DNA of 10,594 nt from positions 1 to 10,594 of the forward strand of contig QIEW01000489.1 in the NCBI GenBank assembly GCA_003230535.1, in the 5' to 3' direction. Of this stretch, positions 6,892 to 10,594 are shown piece after piece. The notes below the pieces were generated by a model, which saw nothing but the letters and a program-made list of their open reading frames with translations, was not told the origin of the DNA and searched no databases. This DNA is from a bacterium. GTDB lineage: Bacteria > SZUA-182 > SZUA-191. Positions within the stretch are counted from its first letter, which is position 1, and the number at the start of each line of letters is the position of its first letter. A program made the translations under genes and the position numbers.

Positions 6892-7581
6892 TCAATGTTT
6901 CGTTAACACCAGCAGGGTCCTCACCAGTTGGCTGAAAGGAAGGGGAACCCGTATAACCTGGGCAACCTGCATCCCCCGGCTAGCTGATGCTTTATATACC
7001 CGGTCAAGTTCCGGCTCTACCCCAGGGCCTTTGCTGACAACCAGCCGCCCGCCAGGCCGAAGGAAGGGCAGCCCCAGTGTAATTAGTTTCTCCAGCGGGG
7101 CTAACGCTCTGGTCACTACTACCTGGTAGCCGCCTTGACGGCAGGGGATATTCCCCAGCTTTTCCGCTCGGTCATGCAGACAGCTAACCCCTTTGATCCT
7201 TAGCCTCCGAAGCAACAACCGGAGGAATAATACCTTCTTCTCCCGCGCGTCTAAGAGGGTTACTTCCAGCTTAGGCTCGGCTATCTTCAGCGGTACGCCA
7301 GGGAACCCGGCGCCACTGCCTAAATCCAGTAACCTCATCCCCGGAAAAGGAGCGAATCCTTTTAAGTATAGCAAAGAATCCAGAAAATGCTTAACAACAA
7401 TTTCGAATGGATCAATAATCCGGGTCAAGTTTATTTTATTGTTCCAGTGACTTAAAAAGTCAATGTATTCTATAAATTTACCCGTCTGACTTGCAGTCAA
7501 TATTATACCCAAGGCGGCGGCGCCGTCAACCAGTAATTCCTGAGTAGAGAATTGCGGTGAGGGTAAAGTAGAATGGCCCAT
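6892..7581 (-). CDS. rsmG: 16S rRNA (guanine527-N7)-methyltransferase RsmG
   Basis: This enzyme methylates G527 of 16S rRNA at N7 using S-adenosylmethionine, in the cytosol on the small ribosomal subunit. Loss of the gene is known to give low-level streptomycin resistance in several bacteria. The 229-aa length is close to the usual ~210-240. LDLGSGAGFPG (85-95) is the SAM-binding motif I, LLDAREKK (109-116) the acidic strand, VVVTRAL (154-160) the family motif IV-like segment, and FLRPGGRLVVSKG (173-185) follows. WNNKINLTRI (46-55) is the N-terminal family signature. The ATG at 7581 has no SD site. Instead the mRNA 5' of it reads CCTCCTTT, which is the anti-SD sequence. No other start codon lies in frame nearby. 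The gene follows nadC after 57 bp, so initiation may depend on coupling or structure. Confidence 0.96.
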   Translation of the reverse strand: MGHSTLPSPQFSTQELLVDGAAALGIILTASQTGKFIEYIDFLSHWNNKINLTRIIDPFEIVVKHFLDSLLYLKGFAPFPGMRLLDLGSGAGFPGVPLKIAEPKLEVTLLDAREKKVLFLRLLLRRLRIKGVSCLHDRAEKLGNIPCRQGGYQVVVTRALAPLEKLITLGLPFLRPGGRLVVSKGPGVEPELDRVYKASASRGMQVAQVIRVPLPFSQLVRTLLVLTKH

Positions 7582-7638
7582 AAGTTTATAAAGGAGGGCA
7601 GGGGGGATTTTTATCCGCCCGCAGGGTACTTTTTTTAA

Positions 7639-8559
7639 TTAGGCATTCCACAGAAGTTCCATATGTATATCCACCGCTTTAGCGGAATGGGTGATCGCGC
7701 CTACGGCTATATAATCAACGCCCAGTTTGGCAATCCGGGCGGCGTTTTCCAGGGTCACCCCTCCAGAGACCTCCACCTTGGGTCTGTGACCCTCGGGTCT
7801 CTGACCCTGGGGTCCGTGACCTTCAGGCTGGTCAGTGATAAGCTCCATCGCCCGGCGCAATTCAGATAAACCCATGTTATCCAGCAGAATAACATCCGCC
7901 CCTACCTTCAGAGCCTCTTTAACCTGGGATAAGTTTTCCGCCTCTACCTCGATTTTTGTGCCTTGGGGGAGATTTTGACGGGCCAGCTTTAAAGCTTGCG
8001 TAACTCCTCCCACTACCTGGATATGGTTATCCTTAATTAACACCCCGTCATAGAGCCCGAAGCGGTGGTTTTCACCTCCCCCGCAACGGACGGCATATTT
8101 CTCCAGACCCCGCCAGCCGGGAGTGGTCTTTCTGGTATCCCGCAGCTTGGTATGATAAGGTTTTAGACACTCCACCCATTTGGCGGTAATAGTAGCAATT
8201 CCGGAAAGGCGCTGCAAGAAATTAAGGGCGGTGCGTTCCCCGGCCAGCAGAGTGGAAAGCCGGGCGCTTACCTCGGCGATTACTCCGCCCGGGGGCACTC
8301 TGGCTCCATCCTCGTATAATGATTTGAATGCTGTTTCCCGGTCTAGCTCGCAAAATATGGCTTTTGCCAGGTCTATACCCGCCAATACCAGATATTCCTT
8401 AGCCCGAACCTCAGCCCTGCCGCGCCGGTTCGCTAACCCCAGCGCACTGGTGGTTATATCCCCCCGCCCTATGTCTTCTCTAAGGGCTGAGCTAATAAGC
8501 TCAGGGTAAGCCGATGCTTCACCCCTCCTTGGTTCTCCACGCGACGTTACCAAATACAC
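7639..8559 (-). CDS. nadC: Nicotinate-nucleotide pyrophosphorylase (quinolinate phosphoribosyltransferase)
   Basis: NadC converts quinolinate and PRPP to nicotinate mononucleotide, CO2 and pyrophosphate in de novo NAD synthesis. Family segments are complete: LREDIGRGDITT (26-37), ERTALNFLQRLSGIAT (108-123), DTRKTTPG (141-148), CGGGENHRFGLYDG (159-172), KDNH (176-179), E204, LLDNM (225-229), SGG (265-267) and VGAITHS (286-292). At 306 aa it is about 25 longer than usual. Residues 245-261 are an extra Gly/Pro loop encoded by three 15-bp repeats, placed just before the strand leading to SGG, a surface region. The first ~17 residues before PELISSALRED also exceed the family norm. The start is a GTG at 8559, one base after the YgiT stop, so translation is probably coupled. 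A perfect-looking AAGGAGG lies inside the extension but has no start codon after it. nadA and nadB are not in the window. Confidence 0.96.
   Translation of the reverse strand: MYLVTSRGEPRRGEASAYPELISSALREDIGRGDITTSALGLANRRGRAEVRAKEYLVLAGIDLAKAIFCELDRETAFKSLYEDGARVPPGGVIAEVSARLSTLLAGERTALNFLQRLSGIATITAKWVECLKPYHTKLRDTRKTTPGWRGLEKYAVRCGGGENHRFGLYDGVLIKDNHIQVVGGVTQALKLARQNLPQGTKIEVEAENLSQVKEALKVGADVILLDNMGLSELRRAMELITDQPEGHGPQGQRPEGHRPKVEVSGGVTLENAARIAKLGVDYIAVGAITHSAKAVDIHMELLWNA
7780..7824. repeat. Three 15-bp palindromic tandem repeats inside nadC
   Basis: Units start at 7780, 7795 and 7810 with an exact period of 15 bp. Each begins with GGGTC, then 3 variable bases, then GACCC (the last has GACCT), so each unit is itself a 5-bp inverted repeat. 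In the nadC frame they encode EGHGP, QGQRP and EGHRP. Conserved NadC sequence resumes immediately on each side, which makes this an in-frame insertion or expansion. Confidence 0.85.
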
Positions 8560-8560
8560 C

Positions 8561-8818
8561 TCAGGCTAAGTGTCCTACAGGTACGAGTTCCTGGCGATCT
8601 GCGACGGCTTTTTCTTGTGCGATTTGGTGGGCGCGGCGCACGATGTAGGCATGGTAATACCTTGAACCACATCTGTCGCATACGCCAACGGGAATGTTCT
8701 CCACTATCGCAAACTTGTCCTTTATCCGGAACATTTCCCGCCTGACCTGACGCTCTTTGACAGTGCCGTCGCAGTACTCACAAGAGGGATCATAGCTGCT
8801 TTTGCGCATCAGCATCAT
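8561..8818 (-). CDS. YgiT-type (MqsA N-terminal-like) zinc-finger protein, likely antitoxin
   Basis: Two Cys pairs, CEYC and CDRC, separated by about 30 residues that include FAIVENIPVGV, match the YgiT-type zinc-finger domain. This is the N-terminal domain of MqsA antitoxins and of many small proteins paired with DUF4258 genes. I took the ATG at 8818, which gives 85 aa; ATGs at 8815 and 8809 are equally possible. A longer reading to 8875 would add a Trp-rich stretch not seen in the family. The gene overlaps the end of the DUF4258 gene by 29 bp and ends one base before the nadC start, so the three are translationally linked. A C-terminal helix follows the second Cys pair, but no helix-turn-helix domain is present, unlike full MqsA. 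Antitoxin function is inferred from family and context. Confidence 0.8.
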   Translation of the reverse strand: MMLMRKSSYDPSCEYCDGTVKERQVRREMFRIKDKFAIVENIPVGVCDRCGSRYYHAYIVRRAHQIAQEKAVADRQELVPVGHLA

Positions 8819-9089
8819 AAACGGTAATAATTCTAAAAATCTGGTCGCCCCGAAACCGACCCACCACAGCCACATGCCGCTTATAGTCGGCAGCTATTCC
8901 TACAATTTCATAGCGAGTGCCCCGGGGATCATGACTGAACTTTCTAGTAATCTTGCCTGTAAGCAGGGCTGTTTCAATGTCGAAAATATCAAACCTATCA
9001 TCGGCGGCTTCCTCTAAAGCGTGATTAGAAATGTCATAGTCCGATTCTATTATTTGGCGTCTAATTCGCTCCAGAATATTCTTCGCCAT
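8790..9089 (-). CDS. DUF4258 protein, likely toxin partner
   Basis: The 99-aa sequence fits DUF4258: ILERIRRQI at the start, an SNHALEEA helix with His23, FDIFDIETALLTG (33-45), SHDPRGTRY (52-60), VVGRFRG (75-81) and FRIITVY (85-91). DUF4258 proteins are small, commonly encoded just before YgiT-type zinc-finger genes, and are thought to be RelE/MqsR-like toxins. Direct proof of activity is scarce. The overlap with the next gene supports a toxin-antitoxin arrangement. The ATG at 9089 has no clear SD site, since the upstream bases are AT-rich (ATAAATAA). A terminator-like hairpin lies only about 27 bp before the start. Weak initiation plus the hairpin could keep expression low. Confidence 0.85.
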   Translation of the reverse strand: MAKNILERIRRQIIESDYDISNHALEEAADDRFDIFDIETALLTGKITRKFSHDPRGTRYEIVGIAADYKRHVAVVGRFRGDQIFRIITVYDADAQKQL

Positions 9090-9115
9090 TTATTTATTTT
9101 ATCATCTAACCTCTT

Positions 9116-9136
9116 AAAAAACCAGGTAGAACCTGG
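9116..9136 (-). terminator. Rho-independent terminator or attenuator before the DUF4258 gene
   Basis: On the minus strand CCAGGT, a 3-nt loop TCT and ACCTGG form a perfect 6-bp stem, followed by six T. It ends about 26 bp before the DUF4258 start codon. It could stop transcripts coming from valS, or act as an attenuator for the DUF4258-YgiT-nadC-rsmG unit if the promoter lies upstream of it. Confidence 0.55.
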
Positions 9137-9218
9137 AGCCATTAAGTTATTAGTGGTAGTCAATCTTAATACTTACAATAAATTATCAATAATAGCTTTA
9201 TACAATTTCCTATAGTAT

Positions 9219-9260
9219 AAAAAAGCGAAAAGGAGGCAGCACAAAAACTATACCGCCCCC
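9219..9260 (-). terminator. Weak terminator-like hairpin
   Basis: On the minus strand GGGGGC (9260-9255) can pair with GCCTCC (9237-9232), one pair being G-U, across a 17-nt loop. It is followed by T4, CGC and T6. The long loop and the interrupted T tract make it weaker than the hairpin at 9116-9136. It would end transcripts from valS and the YgiT-type gene. Confidence 0.3.
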
Positions 9261-9359
9261 TATAAAGTATTTATCTGACTAATTTATTTGTCGTCTATAT
9301 CGAATTGTGTCGAAACATATAACTTAACTGGACTGGTATAGAGAACAGGTTTTTTATCC

Positions 9360-9438
9360 TAAGCTATGGAGGAGCCGGAGAGTTTGTCAAGCTGCCGGGA
9401 GAGACCTTCCTGTCTGGTCTTATGCTCTTCTACCACTT
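9360..9438 (-). pseudogene. Second, decayed copy of the valS 3' end
   Basis: Positions 9373-9438 are identical over 66 bp to 9812-9877, inside the 3' end of valS. On the minus strand the match continues to about 9360 with a 1-nt deletion and several substitutions, which change the ending from LSGFLQSLE to LSGSSIA before a TAG. On the other side a further 7-bp match (TTCCTCA) appears if 15 bp are missing. The fragment has no start and lies just after the stop of the YgiT-type gene, so that gene is bracketed by direct repeats. Confidence 0.85.
9373..9438. repeat. Direct repeat copy 1 (66 bp, identical to 9812-9877)
   Basis: A perfect 66-bp match to the valS 3' end at 9812-9877 in the same orientation, starting AGCCGGAGAGTTTGTC on the plus strand. 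The distance from one copy to the next is 439 bp. Confidence 0.92.
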
Positions 9439-9454
9439 TGAGGAACGCTCTCTA

Positions 9455-9742
9455 CTAAACGGCGATAGCCACTTCTCTGTGAGTTCCAACAACTGCGGCC
9501 CCGGTTTTAATAAAGCTGTTAATGTCTTCCATAACTCTATTTACCAGGCGATTGACCTCCCCAGCTACCCGACCGGAGATAAAAGACCGGCCACATTGCT
9601 CACAAACACTGGCAGCTATATTTTTAACCGTTATTTTAATATCTTCCAGCTCGTAAACCAGTTCTGTCTGCCCTGGTCTTACTATACCCCCGCATTCCGG
9701 GCACCTTCGCTCTTTAGGCATTATCTTTTCAATAGAAATCAA
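9455..9742 (-). CDS. Orphan YgiT-type zinc-finger protein
   Basis: The 95-aa sequence has CPEC (14-17) and CEQC (47-50) flanking ELEDIKITVKNIAASV, the YgiT-type zinc-finger pattern. A helix (GRVAGEVNRLVNRVMEDINSF) and a short tail ending in VAIAV follow. It is a distant paralogue of the YgiT-type protein at 8561-8818. The first codon is TTG at 9742, supported by AAGGGA at 9751-9756 with an 8-nt spacer; an ATG at 9721 is the alternative. No DUF4258, MqsR or other toxin gene precedes it, since valS ends 49 bp upstream. It is therefore an orphan, or its partner was lost. It sits between two copies of the valS 3' end, which suggests that it arrived or was rearranged here as a unit. Confidence 0.8.
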   Translation of the reverse strand: MISIEKIMPKERRCPECGGIVRPGQTELVYELEDIKITVKNIAASVCEQCGRSFISGRVAGEVNRLVNRVMEDINSFIKTGAAVVGTHREVAIAV

Positions 9743-9791
9743 TGAGTATTTCCCTTAATTGCCTAAATCCTGACGTCATCAGAATTTTTAG

Positions 9792-10594
9792 CTACTCCAG
9801 GCTTTGGAGGAAGCCGGAGAGTTTGTCAAGCTGCCGGGAGAGACCTTCCTGTCTGGTCTTATGCTCTTCTACCACTTCGGCGGGGGCTTTGGTGAGGAAA
9901 TTTTCGGAGCTGAGTTTGTCCGCTACTCGCTGACGCTCTTTGAATAGTTTGGACAGTTTTTGTTCCAGGCGGGTTTTTTCGGCAACCACATCTACTCCTT
10001 CTAAGGCAACATACAGTTCTACTCCGGCCGCCACTACCGCCGCCGACCCTGTGGGTCTGGCTATATCAGGCGAGATTACCAACTCGCTGGTGCCGGCTAA
10101 AATCTCAATATAGGGGGCATGGTATTGGAGAATGGATGCGGCCTCATGAGGCGGATAATATCCATGGTCTGGTTTTAGCCATACCGCCAGCTTTTTGGAA
10201 GGCGGTATTTGCAGCTCAGCCCGCACAGTCCTTATCTGGGATATAATTTCCTGGAGCAGGGACATCTCCCGCTTTACGGCGTCCTTAGCCAGCTCATCCC
10301 GGGATGCTGCCCAAGGCAGTAAGGCGGCATCAGGCCATGGGGTTTGCATTATACTCTCTTTGGCGGGAAGCTCACTCTGACGGGGCAGGCGTTGCCACAT
10401 CTCTTCAGTAATAAACGGAACTATAGGGTGGAGTAACCGGAGGCTGGTCTCCAGTACCAACACGGCTATATTCTGGGCGGTAAGCCTCTGTTTGGGGTCT
10501 GTTCCCAAAGTGAAGCGCCGCTTCACCAGTTCCAGATACCAATCGCAGAACTCATGCCAGAAAAATGAATACAGCCCCAGAGCCAGCGCACTAA
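9792..10594 (-). CDS. valS: Valyl-tRNA synthetase, C-terminal part (5' end outside window)
   Basis: ValRS charges tRNA-Val with valine in the cytosol. The window holds the last ~266 residues of a protein normally ~880 long; the frame stays open to the right edge. The anticodon-binding domain is clear: WHEFCDWYLEL near the edge, then LVLETSLRLLHPIVPFITEE and WQRLP. MQTPWP and ISQIRTVRAELQIPPSKK, the tRNA-contacting region, follow. GVELYVALEGVDVVAEKTRL leads into the C-terminal coiled coil (about the last 65 residues), which ends in LSGFLQSLE and a TAG. The coiled-coil end is partly duplicated downstream at 9360-9438. Most Firmicutes have folC after valS, and it is absent here. Confidence 0.96.
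   Translation of the reverse strand, partial: SALALGLYSFFWHEFCDWYLELVKRRFTLGTDPKQRLTAQNIAVLVLETSLRLLHPIVPFITEEMWQRLPRQSELPAKESIMQTPWPDAALLPWAASRDELAKDAVKREMSLLQEIISQIRTVRAELQIPPSKKLAVWLKPDHGYYPPHEAASILQYHAPYIEILAGTSELVISPDIARPTGSAAVVAAGVELYVALEGVDVVAEKTRLEQKLSKLFKERQRVADKLSSENFLTKAPAEVVEEHKTRQEGLSRQLDKLSGFLQSLE
9812..9877. repeat. Direct repeat copy 2 (within valS, identical to 9373-9438)
   Basis: This is the original copy inside the valS coding region, encoding VVEEHKTRQEGLSRQLDKL near the C-terminus. Together with 9373-9438 it brackets the orphan YgiT-type gene. Confidence 0.92.

Larger units (their letters stand above)
9090..9372. other. AT-rich gene-free stretch between the duplicated valS end and DUF4258
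   Basis: I see no coding sequence here on either strand. It holds two terminator-like hairpins for minus-strand transcripts, at 9116-9136 and at 9219-9260, and probably the promoter of the DUF4258-YgiT-nadC unit. No hexamer pair stands out clearly. No T-box or other known riboswitch core was recognised. Confidence 0.6.

Noticed and set aside
6779-7129. Open frame of 116 codons on the plus strand
   Set aside because: It lies mostly antisense to rsmG, has no SD site, and its Arg/Pro/Ser-rich translation is typical of a shadow of the real gene.
7598-7622. Terminator after nadC
   Set aside because: The GC-rich imperfect hairpin is not followed by a T tract on the minus strand. The T run lies on its plus-strand side, where there is no gene to terminate.
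8180-8509. Open frame of 109 codons on the plus strand
   Set aside because: It is antisense to the conserved N-terminal part of nadC, and its translation is low-complexity Ser/Ala/Arg.
8819-8875. Longer N-terminus for the YgiT-type gene
   Set aside because: The extra residues (MWLWWVGF and onward) are translated from DNA coding for DUF4258 in another frame, with no SD site and no family resemblance.
9137-9360. Possible T-box or other riboswitch leader
   Set aside because: I looked for a T-box core (AGGGTGG-like) and other familiar conserved cores and saw none; only the hairpins remain.
9422-9745. Open frame of 107 codons on the plus strand
   Set aside because: It is the exact antisense of the YgiT-type gene, whose two Cys pairs and SD site support the minus strand.
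1-10594. CRISPR arrays, tRNA or rRNA genes, transposase genes
   Set aside because: There are no regularly spaced repeats of suitable length, no cloverleaf or rRNA-like stretches, and no transposase or integrase motifs on either strand. The only tandem array is the 45-bp one inside nadC.

Overview
This window most resembles a chromosomal segment of a Gram-positive-type bacterium, probably a clostridial Firmicute of the Peptococcaceae kind. That placement is an inference from clear Shine-Dalgarno (SD) sites, some TTG and GTG starts, a non-motility bactofilin, and a DUF4258/YgiT pair beside housekeeping genes. No rRNA or tRNA gene is present to confirm it. Every gene I accept lies on the minus strand, so transcription runs from the right edge to the left.

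Right part (about 6.28-10.59 kb): the 3' third of valS enters from the right edge. It is followed by a lone YgiT-type zinc-finger gene, and then by a second, decayed copy of the last ~75-85 bp of valS. A gene-free stretch of about 280 bp with two terminator-like hairpins comes next. After that a DUF4258 toxin-like gene overlaps a YgiT-type zinc-finger antitoxin-like gene, which nearly abuts nadC (NAD synthesis). Next come rsmG (16S rRNA m7G527 methyltransferase) and a bactofilin gene.

Middle part (about 3.85-6.26 kb): the bactofilin is followed closely by a small one-span membrane protein with a helical tail, and then by a large exported protein. The exported protein joins a FlgT/CsgG-like N-terminal half to a VCBS/FG-GAP-like repeat half. 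The three together look like an envelope or cytoskeleton module.

Left part (1-3.85 kb): this is visibly more AT-rich and looks like accessory DNA. A 469-bp gene-poor stretch holds a possible decayed coding remnant on the plus strand and an operator-like inverted repeat. It is followed by a tightly spaced two-gene unit, both genes with strong SD sites. The first encodes a 713-residue double-domain KaiC/RecA-like ATPase whose second P-loop site is degenerate. The second encodes a sugar-phosphate nucleotidyltransferase with a left-handed beta-helix tail. The last 244 bp before the left edge hold no gene I can support, but they contain a 12-bp perfect inverted repeat around a good minus-strand promoter that points out of the window.

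The best candidates for something undescribed are the KaiC-like ATPase/nucleotidyltransferase pair, the valS 3'-end duplication bracketing an orphan YgiT gene, the palindromic 15-bp tandem repeat inserted in frame in nadC, and the bactofilin/membrane/secreted-protein trio.
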